Below the pieces are notes generated by a model. That model searched no databases and had not been told where the DNA came from. It was given only the letters and a program-made list of their open reading frames with translations. Shown here in pieces: positions 24,950 to 37,291 of a stretch of DNA of 64,000 bases (position 1 is its first letter; every line of letters begins with the position of its first letter). Both the position numbers and the translations under genes were made by a program. This stretch comes from Arbacia lixula (taxonomy: Eukaryota; Echinodermata; Echinoidea; Arbacioida; Arbaciidae), in the NCBI GenBank assembly GCA_963669155.1, contig OZ022577.1:12705395-12769394 (forward strand). The letters are read 5' to 3'.

Positions 24950-25075
24950 TGCACACTGACTCTAATATTTGTTGCTAGATGGACAAACCTATGAAAAGCT
25001 TTGGGGTTACCAAATATAGCATATTGTTTGAGAGATGTACTTGAATTTGCACACATAACAAAAAAGGGTATATTG
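24950..25075. repeat. Diverged fragment related to the nested MITE
   Basis: The blocks ACAAACCTATGAAAAGC, TTTGGGGTTACCAA and CATATTGTTTGAG correspond to the reverse strand of the MITE at 21196-21260. A similar fragment is at 41673-41885. Confidence 0.55.
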
Positions 25076-26389
25076 ATTTAATCATTTACATTCTTATATT
25101 CATATCATGAGCCACATGCATAATGTGCATCACAATCACTTAATGGATCAACCATTGAAGCAAACAAAGTGATTAGCTAAGACACATGTCCCTCATCTTC
25201 ACTACTGACTTATATCAGCTCATGCCAGTTTTATCATAGGCAAATCACTTTGTATTAAGATGGATTGCTGTGTATTTGACACTAGCAGGTGTCCACACAC
25301 CCCACACACCCATTTGTCTTCCCAGACTCCAAAAGAATCACAATGCCACAATATCTGGAAACACTTCAACCACTAGCCTAGTTTCAAAGCTGTAAAATAT
25401 ATTTTTTTAAAACTATTACAAGTACATTCAGGTCTCAAAATAGGAATGGAGTGAGCTTGAAAAGGGTACAGATTTATAAATCTAACTCAGCCAGATCTGG
25501 GTTCTTTTTCAGTCTGGATATGAAATGTGAAAATCACCCACTATTTTGATTCTGTAACAAAATCAAACAAAAATTTGCCCCAAATATATTAATCGAGGAT
25601 TAGTTTACTCATAATTCTGATAAATGTAGCATGTTTACAAAGCAAGTAATTCATAAGCTCATTGTTAAAATGGCTAATAACAAAAGATACCATTGAAATT
25701 ATCAAGTGCGTATAGATGTAAATTGTTAAAGGAGAAATAGAGAAGCACCCACAGCATGTGCAAAATACAAACTACTAGGAAGGAAATGGTAGACATACAC
25801 TTGAAGAATAGTATGACAAAAATATCAAGATGAACTATCAGGAATGCCAACCTATACCAGCAGATGACCAGTTTGATTTCATTGTTAAATCTGACCTGTT
25901 TGACAGACACTGAATCATGCGAGTCTGCTTCTACATCTAAACATGCGCTCATTTCCCACACCTTTTTACCATTCTCAATTAAATTATGAAAAGCAAGGGA
26001 AGGAACATTTGATATCTTATGGCCTGCATTCTTCAGGGACATTTCCTTGCGGGGCAGAGCTCTGCGCTGCTGCTTTCTCACTAGCCAGTAATGGGGTTCA
26101 CCATAAGTCACTTCTTTTTACGACACCATTATACTTGCATCCTGCAGTATTTCAGAAAATCAGATGACAAATGCACCATCACAGGGTCCATGAATATTTC
26201 ATCGCAGGGGGTATTTCACACCTCCGTAGCGCCCTGAGATCGCATTGGGGAGAGGGGGACATATCCTCAAGTGGGACAGGTAACACAGAGCACAGCCAAA
26301 ATGTCAGGCGTCCCCACCAATCAGACTTGCAAATTGTAAAAGAAAACGGATGTTCACAGCTGTACATAGTGCAAGATTTACTGCATGTG

Positions 26390-26950
26390 AAGAGAGAGCG
26401 AAGAGAGAGAGAGAATGAGAACAAGAAGGAGCAGGAGAAGAATGATCAGAAGCTAGAAGATAATGGGAAGGAATAGAATGGGGAGGAAGAGGAACAGGAG
26501 GAAGATATAAAAAAAAGAAGGAAGGAGAATGAGGAGGAATAAGGAAGAGGAAAAGAGAGAGGAAGATTGAGGAAGAGGAGGGAGACAAAGGGGGAGGGAG
26601 AAGACAGAGAAAGACAAGCAAGAACAGAAAGAGGAGAGATGAGGGAAGAGGAGGAAATGGGGAAGGAAATGAAATTGCAATTGTGTTGGTAATGATGATG
26701 GAGAAGGATGGTGAAGAGGACAAGGAAGAGAATTAGGAAGAGAAAAAAAGAGAAGAGGAAAAGGAGGAAGAGGAAGAGAAGGAAAAGATGGAAAAGAAGG
26801 AAAAGAAAAAGAGAAGGAAAGGAAGTACAACAAGGGAGAGAAGATAATAGAGAGAAGACAATCAAAACAGGGAAAGGAAAGTACAAAGAAAAGGATAAGA
26901 CAAAGAAAAAGAAGAAGAAGAAAAAGAAGAAGAAGAAGAAGAAGAAATAA
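26390..26950. repeat. GA-rich low-complexity tract
   Basis: About 560 bases of GAGGAAGA-type purine sequence ending in GAA triplets (26910-26946). On the sense strand it is a long CT-rich tract just downstream of the 32-nt exon. Confidence 0.92.
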
Positions 26951-27092
26951 AAGACAACAAATGAGGAAAAAGAAACATGGCAAAGGAGGAGATATAAGGA
27001 AGAAATGTTACAGCAGCATGAATAGGTGATAACAAACCCAGAAAAGAGACATATTCCAAGAAAACATGCATTATGGAAGGACAAATACATAC

Positions 27093-27124
27093 CTTGACAT
27101 TGGTAGCCTTGCCGATATAGACCC
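27093..27124 (-). CDS. PRKCE: nPKC 32-nt exon: middle of C1A
   Basis: This very small exon has a clear acceptor (CTGATACAG) and donor (GTATGT). With the two bases carried from the previous exon it reads W-GLYRQGYQCQ and leaves one base (G) for the next exon. This fills exactly the expected gap between the CSHCQDFI and VCTVVVHKRC segments, and its Cys is the expected ligand after 13 residues. It lies between the two 5-kb TTAA elements, about 0.9 kb from the nearer one, in an intron-rich area with no other coding sequence. It is easy to miss in automated gene models because it has no long open frame of its own. Confidence 0.93.
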
Positions 27125-30100
27125 CTGTATCAGACGAGAGAAAGAGGGAAACAATTGGAATAAATCAATGATTTAGCCAGCTTCAAATAAATCTTTAAAA
27201 ACTGTCTAACACCTCCAATGAAAATTCATGAAGAACTGTTTCTTAATATTTTGAAAATAATCATCACACATATGTGCTTACCCTTTTTAGAATGTGTATT
27301 GTGAACTTTTCAACTCATGTTTGAAGTTCATATACAGTTTAAGATATGGTAATAATTATGTATTGTTACCCAGATACGGGTATAATGCACAAAAACTGAA
27401 TGGGCACTTCATTTACATGTAACTGCAATGTAGTAATAGCATATCTTTTACGAGGAAATAAAGAAAATTGCTCAACTGGGTGAGACTAAATGAAATTGAT
27501 TTATGATACAGTCTCATAAACAACTGTGGATTTCAACCAAATGGATTCACACTTCCATTTCTAATTTCACATCTTTGCTTTTCTGTGTGTATAATTCATT
27601 TCACATCATACTAACATTTCTCTTTAATCAGTAACTTTTGGTGTCAACATTCATAATGCTCACTGCTCTTTTTGTTGAACCCTCTCATAAAATGTTCTAT
27701 TAGTCATCTTTTGTGTTTGTTGTTTAATATATTTGTGCTTCTTTACTTTTAGAAAATGTTATTTGTCAATGTATACATCTGTTTTTATGATAATTGATTG
27801 ATGAAATAACTTAAATGAAATAATCCATAATGTCATATCTGCATAATAATTTAATGATCTGTGCTTAGATTTCATGGCAGCCCAATGAAAAATTATACAT
27901 AAGAATCGAGTTGAGCTCAAAGCAGTCACAAAATGAAACAAAACACCCACTACCACTAGAGTAGATCATTTTTGACCAATGAACTACTTTTTAACCCGAG
28001 AAGCCCGATTTCAATAACTGAGCGTGACCTGCGCCGTACGATTTCATTTCCAGGAAACAGAAGACCGCGGCGTTGCCATCAGTAGGCGGTGCTTAGCGCG
28101 CGTTCCGCCAATAGAAAGAAAGCGCTCTCCGGATGAGCGATTTCCCTTCTTTCGACGTCATTATGTAATGAATATTCATGAAAAACCACTGTCATCGATG
28201 AATGTTCATGTATTCTTGTTGTTTGACCAATGGCGTGCACCTCACGATCTCCGCATCGACATCCATATTCATGAACAGCGGAGTTATGTCGTCGCAGCGG
28301 CCGTGGGGGGGGGGGGGGAGGAAAGGGCAAAAAAATGAAAAGAAGAATGACAAAAGAAGGAGAAAATACAGAAGAAGCAGAAGAAGAAGAAGAAGAAGAA
28401 GAAGAAGAAGAAGGAAAGAAAGGAGGAGATGAATAACGAAGGAAAGGTAAAAGAGAAGTAGAAGGGGGGTGGGAGAAGGAGAAGGTGGGTGAAAGAAAAG
28501 GGAGGGGAAGAAGCAGCAGAAAGAGGAAGAGAGAAATATTGAAAGAAATGAAGAAGGATAAGAGGATAAAAAACGGAGGAGGAGGAGCAAAAGATTCTAA
28601 AAAATACGAAGCAGACGCAAGGGAACTAGAAGAGGGGGAGGCGGGAGGGGAAGAAAAAAAAAGGAAAACTGAGAGAAAAGAGAAGAAGAACGAGGAAAAG
28701 AAGAAGAAAATCAAGGTAGAAGGGAAGAATAACGAAGAAGGAAAGCAGGAGACGTGGAAGGAGGGAGAGGTAGAAGCAGCAGAATAAGAAGGAGAAGGAA
28801 AAGAATGATATCAAAAGAGATGACGAAAATAAGAAGAATAAAAAAGAATGAGAAAAAGACGATAAAGAAGGAAATAGAGATGATAAAGAAGAAGAAGACG
28901 ATAAAGAACAAGGAAAAGCAAGAGAAGTAAAAGATGGGGAGTTGATGAGAAGAACAGCAAGAAAAGAAAGGGAAGGAGAAGAAGAAGAGTGGGAGAAAGG
29001 GGAAGAAGCAACAGTAAAATAAGAAGATAAATAAGTCGATTATTCATCTTCCATGGGATTAAAGTTGGGGCGCATTTACGGAATAAGTATCCCTCCAAAC
29101 CGTTTATGTGTCAAAAATGGAGGAGGGACATTTATCTGCGACCCCCCCCCCCTCTCTCCCTCTCTCTTTCACTCCCTGGTTTACTGAAGATCAAATCTAT
29201 TATTATCAATAGTTTGCATTACGGTCTACTACTTAATTGCTTTTTAATTTTGTTTAGAAAAGAGTTTAAAACTTTACATCACGGAAAAGGACGACGGGAA
29301 GAACCCAACTATGATTTATCAGTTTTCTATACCCATTCTCTCTCTCTCTATTTTCCTCTCTTTTCCCTTACGCCAACATTACCCCCTCCCTCTTTATTAC
29401 TTACCATGCTCAACAGATGTGGTAAATTATTCTATACAAAAAGTTCCTTGTATCTCATTTCCCCTTTTCGTCAACCTTTCTCTCTCTGTGTCAATTTATT
29501 TGCCTCTACCAAATTTCCCAATTGAGGGGATGAAATTGCGAGCGAGCAAAATTTTTGATATTTTTACTAGAAAATCAAAATTTGTGATATTAAAACATAA
29601 TATTCCGAATAGAATATTCTTCACTCTTCTCGTTTTTGTTTTCTTTCTTGGTCGTGAATAATCTTAGGTGAAAGCGCCACAAACTCCTTTGTCTTTACAG
29701 CACTGTCTTTACAGTTTATGATTGCGTATAACGGTGTTAGGACAAGCATAAAATGGGATGGATTAATGGTATAAAAGTTTGACAGTTATTGAAAGATAAA
29801 CAAGTTGCTATTTGTAATCACATACCCACATCAATACATGTGTAATGCTATTTATTAACATTACCGAGGCCACATTGCACATACGTTACTCTACCGACAC
29901 GCAGCGATTATCGACATCATTTATATTCGAAATTTCTGAGAAATTCACGATTTTGAGGGACAGTTGGTCACGAATAAGATGCCACCTCCCCTGTAGAAGC
30001 CTCGCTTCGTCTTTGTGGAATATGTACGGGACATGGCAGATTGTGGGCTCTGACAGTGAGAGCGACTCTTCTTTTACCCAACACAAAGATACAACTTCAA

Positions 30101-30826
30101 TATTTTTAAACAATTGTTACATTATCCAATTTTATATTAACTCAGTGCAAGCTGCTCATGAGGATCAGTGTAATGTTTATAATATATTTAACATGTGCAT
30201 AGAGAAGGTGGCTTTATTGATTTTGAGAGGTTTAGAGTAATGTTTACAACCCAACCATCATGGTGGCTTTGATCGAAATACCCAGGGCTCTCTTCCATAG
30301 AAATTAATTCCTGTCCTGTTTATTGTGCTACGTTTTCAAAGGACCCGCTCCGTAATTGACTATGGTTTGAAAATGGTTTGGGCGCGTCACTTCCTGTTCT
30401 TTCATAAAGAGGATGCCCTTTCACTAGCTCTACTATTCAACTGATAATGTATCATAGCCCTGCAGATACCAAAGAAAGATTAGAGCCTATGGCAGGCGTA
30501 TTCGTGTACATACATATGTAACATATTTCAACATTAACTGGGTAACACCCAAGGCCCACTTCTTTAGAAATTCACCCCACCCGTAAGGAGCTCATTAGGC
30601 GCGCATGACCACACATCCTGTTCTTTTGTAAACAAGGAACGTACCTCTTATAAGCTATGAAATGGGCCCCTTTCAAACTGAAAATGAACTTGGTACCATA
30701 ATGGAAAGCGTAGATCCTCTACTACACATGACCTTCATACCTTTATTACCAGTCTACAAACAAGAGCGTTAGATGTGCATGCAAAACCATGTATACAGGA
30801 AGTGAAAGAAACATAGGTTGAAGAGC

Positions 30827-31380
30827 TTACTAAATAAGAAAAATAAGTTCCCAGTTATTTATGTAAAATTATCCACTAAAAACGAATTTCACATTCGTTT
30901 GCCGCAATAAAGTCTCATTTTGATGAAAATTTGAAGAAAAAAAACATACACCTCCAGTGACGTCAGAAAAGTGAAAATTCCATCAATGCCAACGGCGTGA
31001 ATAAAATGTTTTATTCACGCCGTTCAAACAATGCGTTACCAATGGGAACCCCAAGGCTTGTCCGAGGTTTGTCTGAGTAGCAACAAACTAATAGATTCAA
31101 AGTGCATTCCATCCATTGAATATGAATGACAAGATACAAGGGAATGCAATAATGTGTTACTACGCAGTGAGGGGGAAAGTTGTGAATACATTACGAAAAT
31201 CGTCCATTGTTGACTTCCGTACACGCCGTTGGCATTTGTACTTTTCTGACATCACTGGAAGTATGCGTTTCTTCAAATTTTCGTCAAAATGAGACCTTAT
31301 TGCGGCAAACAAATGTAAAATTCGTTTTTAGTGAATAATTTTACATAGATTAGTGGGAACTTATTTTTCTAATTTAGTAA
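30827..31380. mobile_element. Nested inverted-repeat MITE, copy 2
   Basis: Same ends as copy 1 (TTACTAAATAAG and TTAGTAA) and the same central palindrome with AACGGCGTGAATAAAA arms near 30992-31025. Confidence 0.85.
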
Positions 31381-31387
31381 CCCTTTG

Positions 31388-32075
31388 AATCAGAGAGGTG
31401 TAAGTAATGGATTCAGCATGAAGTGTAATTTATTCCTACAGCAGTCGCGTATATTGATATCACAATGGAATATATTACGCATTTGGCTCTTTGATCGAGG
31501 GAGATCCGCCGCCAAACAAGGATCACAAATTTTGGATGCATTTAGAGGAATAAATATTCCGTATGCGCAGAAGATTTCAGAAGCACTTCATGTACTAAAG
31601 TGCATGTGCAATAGTAGAACATCGTATAATGATACGATTCTGTGAATTTCAGATTATATTGTTGCTCCGTTTTTTGATAAATCGAGAATAATGTCGAAAA
31701 CATGTCAGAGAAATGCCTCCATATCGCACATTGGGCAATCATATTTCCTTACAAATATCTTGTAAATCGTTTATTGAGTATTTCACTTTCTATTGAAACT
31801 ACCTCGATTTTATGTGCGGAGATGTCCGAAAAAGTTACGGACCAAATAATTTCTTCAATTTTATCAAAATTTCCCTTCGCTCACCCCCAATCTAATTTCC
31901 AGTGTGTGTAATAAGATCAGCTATGAACTCCCAGCGAAGGCTGAACGGTTGACATATTTCTCAAACCAGGTTTTCTTTCGTTATTCAGAGGAAGGCATTT
32001 GCTAATGAGAAATACGGCGTATTGTTTGAAACACCTGAATATCTTGAATTTTTATGACGCGGCGGTCATCATAGA
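31388..32075. repeat. 700-bp module, copy 2
   Basis: Matches 21545-22225 and the reverse strand of 51898-52590. A 69-codon frame at 31702-31911 is also open in the inverted copy, but most differences between them change amino acids, so it is unlikely to be a gene. Confidence 0.8.
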
Positions 32076-33324
32076 TGAATAATAATCCTTTCATCGGGAA
32101 TGTTAACACCCATGCAATACTTTTCTTCAATTAATTCCTGCTTTCAAAGTTACGGTATGGAATTATGTGCCTACAAAATCATTTGTATCCGCTTATCGTT
32201 GATAATGATGTTTCATGCGAGATATTTTATGACACAAGTAGACATGGTAGATGGTGTTGATTTCCACTAAATATATATTTATATATCAAATTCTTATTCA
32301 TGTTATAACGGCACATTCAAATAGCATAAGACGTGTTACATGCACGTACCTAACATGCCTAAAGGTCCCCCCCCCCCCCCCCCCACACCCCCATCCATCC
32401 ATCCATGCCGCTATTGTAATAGCGTGGATCCGTCCTTTTTTGAAAGTTATAAGTGATTTGAAGAAGTTTTCTTTAGACACAAAACACAGGAAGTTGAGCG
32501 CTGGGCACACCCCGTTGAATATCCATTGATAGTAGCATGATGGGCTATTGTCGTGTTATAAAGAGGCCCCAAATCATTTATTAATCCTCCGTTGATTAAT
32601 TGTGAGCGGGGGGGGGGGGGGGCATTTACGGAGTGGATATCCGTTTATGTGTCTCTCTCCGTGAGCTTTTTGATATGTAAATGAGGGACATTTACCAAGC
32701 AGAACAGCTTTTTGATTGGTATTCCGCTCGGACATCAGGCGTCCCCGCGTTGAGTATGCAAATGAGGACAATTCATGCCGAGGACTAGTGCCAGCTTCGC
32801 TTTGATTGGCTGATTTTTCTTACACACAGGGCCGGTTACTAGGGGCAGTTTTCGAGACGAATTTCTGGAGAAATGTTATCTTTATACGACATTTTCTAAA
32901 GACAAATCACATCTTTTGAGACGGAAACCGCCTTGAATAATAAGAATAATGTTTAAACTTTTGACTGATGTAAAAATGATGATCATTTTCAACGTAAAAC
33001 TGTGTTAAATGTTGGATAGAAAATGTCCTCAACATCACGCACCCGGTGCACGAGTTATCTCGTTCTTCGGATGTGAGTGTGGAAAAGCTAAAACGAGTTA
33101 TCTCGTTCTTCGGATGGAACGGGTTAACATACTATAAATTGTGCAGCAAACAATATTTAGGTGACCTACATTGTATTTGGGGTAGCTTCATATTTCCCCA
33201 ACAACAGACTGGGAACTGGCATTCAAAGTGAAAAAATGTGCTAAACAATGTAAGGAAAATATGTTTGCTGACCATTTTTCTACCGTACCATGAGAGAGGC
33301 AACTGCATGTACACTCCAGCTTAA

Positions 33325-33689
33325 AGGGCATATACTGTACTAGGAAGGCAAAAAAGCCTTCAAAATGTAATAGTTAGCAATCTTCTTGCCAATGGTCTTA
33401 AATTCATGTATTGTCTATTTTAGAAGCTTGCTGAAAGTTATTTGCCCTCAAATGATCTACATTTGGAGTAATGAGTGATCAAATCACAAATCCTCAAAAT
33501 GTTCGGGCCGAACATTTTGAGGATTTAATCATTAATCATTAATTACTCCAAATATGGATCATTTGAGGGCAAATAACTTTCAGCAAGCTTCTAAAATAGA
33601 CAATACATGAATTTAAGACCATTGGCAAGAAGATTGCTAACAATTACATTTTGAAGGCTTTTTTGCCTTCCCAGTACAGTATATGCCCT
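33325..33689. mobile_element. 365-bp fold-back element with TTAA target duplication
   Basis: TTAA at 33321-33324 and 33690-33693 flank AGGGCATATACTGTACT and its reverse complement. The two arms are about 180 bases each and meet at 33498-33530, where TCCTCAAAATGTTCGG is followed after one base by its reverse complement. The whole element is one near-perfect hairpin with no coding capacity, consistent with a piggyBac-type MITE. Confidence 0.92.
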
Positions 33690-33691
33690 TT

Positions 33692-33907
33692 AAAGGAATT
33701 GACATAGGGAAAGGGAAAGGGAAGAAAGGAAACCAGCCACAGTTTTAAACCGCGGTATATTTTGTCTAGTTCAGCATGGAACACGATGCTTTAGCCTAAA
33801 AGGCATCATGTTTCATGGTCATGCTGAACTGGACAAAATATACCACGGTTTAAAACTGCAGCTCCTTCCCTTTTTTCACTTTCCCTTTCCCTATGCCACT
33901 TCCTTTG
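33692..33907. mobile_element. 216-bp fold-back MITE, family member 1
   Basis: Left arm AAAGGAATTGACATAGGGAA, then GTTTTAAACCGCGGTATA and TTTTGTCTAGTTCAGCATG; the right arm mirrors it through ATGCTGAACTGGACAAAA, TATACCACGGTTTAAAAC and CCCTATGCCACTTCCTTTG. Related pieces occur at 38304-38440 and 59362-59466. Confidence 0.88.
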
Positions 33908-34573
33908 AGCTGTACTGTATGTCCATTACGTGTACGTAAGCATACATAATGGTTGTGAAGCTCTCATCATTTACCTCGCACTTCATTATTGAATTATACA
34001 TTATCTAAATTTTATATTCTAGACATATTCTCTTCACATATTACACAATCTTTCAAATACATATCATTTGATCATTTGGACATTACCCTTCAGACAAGCA
34101 AATCAATGCAAGAACTTAAAATAGTATTTATCGGATATTTCATTGATGATGCAAGCAAAAATAGGTACAAGTTCTGGACTGCGTTTCTCTCTTCCGGAGT
34201 GCAGTGTACACACATCTTCTTCTAAATGAGTTGGCTTGCAACTGGCAGGAAGTTTCTCTTGTTGTCTACCGCATACACTCTACCACACAATTTAATAACG
34301 GAATACTAAGTGAAGAGACAATGCACTTGGCTGCCTTTTTCGCTGCTCTTCAAGTAAATGATGCAGCCAACCGCAGCCCGGGGCAGTGAATTAGGAAATG
34401 TACTCAGTTTCACGCACAAAAACCACCTCCAATTTGGGATGTTTTCAGCTACAAATTACATCCTGAAAGCGCACAATTTATGGGGAAATTATTTTTAAAC
34501 ACTTGTATGTTTGCAGGAGCGATTCGTTGCCAAACCTACGAGGCATCTCTCCACCGACCGCAGACTCGGTGCC

Positions 34574-34582
34574 TATAAATAG
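34574..34582 (+). promoter_or_regulatory. TATA-box-like TATAAATAG in a GC-richer island
   Basis: TATAAATAG lies in a locally GC-richer segment (34540-34640) on the strand opposite to the PKC gene, preceded by CGGTGCC and followed by CACCGTCGCACTCCC. It fits a core TATA motif, but no transcript or coding frame downstream supports promoter function. Confidence 0.3.
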
Positions 34583-35836
34583 CACCGTCGCACTCCCACA
34601 CACACTGTTGGGCCTCCAGTGGTGTGGAGTGGCGAGATGGCAGGATAAGCTTGCCTAGCATGGAGAAGTTAACATCAACCAGAAGTCATGGGGGAATGGT
34701 TCTGCCTCTCACGGGGAGCGACTGAACTGCATCACCATTTGCTTTCTTTTCTCTTGCCAAGTCAAGGAATCACACAGGGCCAACCTTGAAACACAAACTT
34801 GCACAACAACTTGTGTGATCAAGCCAAATCTTCTAGTTTCGCTAAAGGTCATTGCCAGACTTGTTTATGCTATAGATAAAAAAAAGGATTATGATATGAA
34901 GGCAGCTATATGTTAAATCATAAAAATGTACCACATGTTCATCTTACATACTTAATGAACAAGATTCAGATGTGGACACTGAATGCATACTTTATATCAT
35001 TTTCAATACTTGAAGACAAAATTATCACAGTTCTGACAATGTAACAATGTAATATCATCCCTTGTTATGACAATGACATCATACAAAACGTTGCACATTC
35101 AGCATGATATACAGTAGTCCCATAAAGTAACTGAATGAGTTAGCATCTACTCTAGATTACTCTTACTGAACTTTAAGCCATACATTGTTCACTGACCTAA
35201 TAGTTGAAAGGCACTCATCAAAAATTTAATAATTGCCATACATGTACATGTACATCCCTGTCCATTCTGACTTTATTCTAACACAAGGAAAATGTAACAC
35301 CTACAGCTGTCAACAACAAAAACTTACCGGTCTTGCAATTCTATGTTGTTCTGCTACTATACCAGTAGAGCAGGAAGTCAATTGATAGTGTTTTCAAAAT
35401 GAAAGTGACAATTCATGAACAATTGGTCTGTTTGCTTTCCTGGTTCGGAATGTTTTCTTTACCAATCAAACCCTCAATATATGATTATGTAACATTCAGA
35501 GGTGGATGGGGAGGGGGGGGGGGGGGACCAAACAATATCCAGAGGGGGTAGGGGAGTTTGGAGGGAGTAGATATGCTAACAGTGTTCAGTGGCAAAATCA
35601 TCACTTCCATTGGTATTATGTGTTAAGAAGAGGACAGTGTAGGTTACAATGAATGGTAAAAACATGTTCATGGTATTCAAAACCTTTTCCGGTCTGAAAA
35701 ATGCTAATATTATGACATGATTTACTCTACATTTTCAAGGACTTTGCATGTAACAATCATTGCAAAACATGACCATTCTGTGTGTGTTATTGGTGGAAGT
35801 TTAATTACATGTATGCACATGTACTTGCGCATACTG

Positions 35837-35985
<149 letters not shown>

Positions 35986-36577
35986 TTATAGAGGATGGAG
36001 AGGTCAGTTCCATCAGGACAAGCCTTCACATCTCCAACAAACAAATCTTACTCAGAGAATCTCAGCAAAAACATCAAAGGGTTTCCCCCATCTCATATCT
36101 GTTCTCTTCAATCCTATTAACTCCCCAATCAACATGTATTAATCAACTTAATGGAACGTGGAGATTTGTTTTGACCTACCGTGCCCAGGCCTTCCCATAT
36201 AACAACGTCACTTGTGAGCTGCAAACACAATAAACAGCCTTTAATGCCACGAGCAACTCCATGTTTGCCAAAGCACAAAAGCCTTCGCTTCCAACAGCGG
36301 CGCAGAGGTGGCAATTTTGGTCCCTTTACTCTGCGTTATTAAAATTTCAAGAAGGAATTCCTACTGTATAGAGAAAATATGAAAGTTGGAACCAGTGTGG
36401 TTAATTGTGCGGCAGCTGGTTGATTTGATGGTGTGCACTCAGTAGCACTGGATTACTGGGCTTGATTCAAAGTCAGCAGAGCACAAGATCGCGCCAAAAT
36501 GCCGAGCACTATTTACTCTTTTCTTAATTGAGGCTTCACCTGGGCTCTTCATGACATTGCTCAGAAATTAAAAGTGG

Positions 36578-36645
36578 GGGTGGTGCAGTATTAGGGTAAA
36601 ACACTAGATTGGTTAATCACAAGGGTGAGAGTTCGTCTTCTCTCT
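36578..36645 (+). repeat. Possible tRNA-derived SINE head
   Basis: GGTGCAGTATTAGGGTAAAA, then CACTAGATTGGTTAATCACA and AGGGTGAGAGTTCGTC resemble a tRNA-like SINE head (A-box region, CACTAGA anticodon arm, B-box-like GAGTTCG). The tRNA fold is broken, so it is not a tRNA gene. Confidence 0.4.
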
Positions 36646-37131
36646 CCATCCTGTATTCCAATGAGAACTGGGTGGAATGAGCAAGCCAACATTGACCTGA
36701 AAGAAGTCCACAAGCTGATAGGCATGTTCCTCAGGGAGTAGAGATCAATGTATCCAGGGACTGAAGGTTAATACGTGGAAGACACTACGAGCGCTAGTTG
36801 CACTACTAGAGAAGCTTTACAATATCATAGAAATATTGACTGGTCCGAGGGGTATGTCCTCTAAAAACCTGTATAATCCAGAGGTGCAGCTGAGGGTCAT
36901 GGCATGTTGTACATATCACTGCAGGCTTCTAGCTTCATCATTCGCTGAGTGTCAGAACAGTCTATGCTTGTTCTATGTGATGAATACCACCTCATGTTCA
37001 TAAGACTCAAAAGATGCTTGTTTGTGATAGATAACTAATATATTTCAATCCTAAAAGCAAGATTTCTCCAGAGCAAAACTCTCAGCACTCTGATTCTTCA
37101 AATGAGGAATATAAATATGAAACATGCTTAC

Positions 37132-37291
37132 CAAATGAAGTCCTGGCAGTGAGAACAGAATGTTGGCTGGCGCAGAAAGGTGGACATGAACTTGTGACCG
37201 TTGACCTGGTGCACTCGTCGCCGGACCGCGCCTCGTCGTTTGTGCACTGCATTCTCACGGACTCTGAACACTTTCTCCTTCGGTGGTTCCG
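37132..37291 (-). CDS. PRKCE: nPKC exon: pseudosubstrate and first half of C1A
   Basis: The 160-nt exon enters in phase 1 after a long pyrimidine tract ending CTACAG and leaves in phase 2 before GTAAGC. It reads [17 protein letters not shown], then [17 protein letters not shown], then [18 protein letters not shown]. The basic stretch with Ala at the phospho-acceptor position is the autoinhibitory pseudosubstrate that occupies the active site in the resting kinase. C1A begins at the His of GHKF; His, 12 residues, then Cys-X2-Cys are the first three zinc ligands. The last two bases begin the Trp codon completed by the 32-nt exon. Residue 22 of C1A is therefore Trp, the high-affinity diacylglycerol form. 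Confidence 0.96.

Larger units (their letters stand above)
24017..27092 (-). other. 3.1-kb intron within C1A
   Basis: Mostly AT-rich unique-looking sequence. A piece at about 24950-25075 resembles the nested MITE family, and 26390-26950 is GA-rich. No other coding sequence recognised. Confidence 0.7.
27991..33127 (+). mobile_element. TTAA-flanked 5.1-kb non-coding element, copy 2
   Basis: Same ends as copy 1 (TTAA-CCCGAGAAG and GAACGGG-TTAA), same orientation, and near-identical over almost the whole length. It is shorter mainly because of the smaller GAA tract and a missing stretch corresponding to about 22228-22495. It carries the nested MITE (30827-31380) and the 700-bp module (31388-32075). 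No transposase is encoded. Together with copy 1 it brackets the exons at 27093-27124 and 23934-24016. Confidence 0.86.

Noticed and set aside
31702-31911. 69-codon frame open in both TTAA copy 2 and the inverted module (reverse of 52066-52275)
   Set aside because: Most differences between the two change amino acids, copy 1 has a one-base frameshift, and no known domain is visible. Shared openness is explained by shared repeat DNA.
36578-36645. tRNA gene
   Set aside because: The B-box-like sequence is incomplete and a cloverleaf does not close; a SINE relic is more likely.
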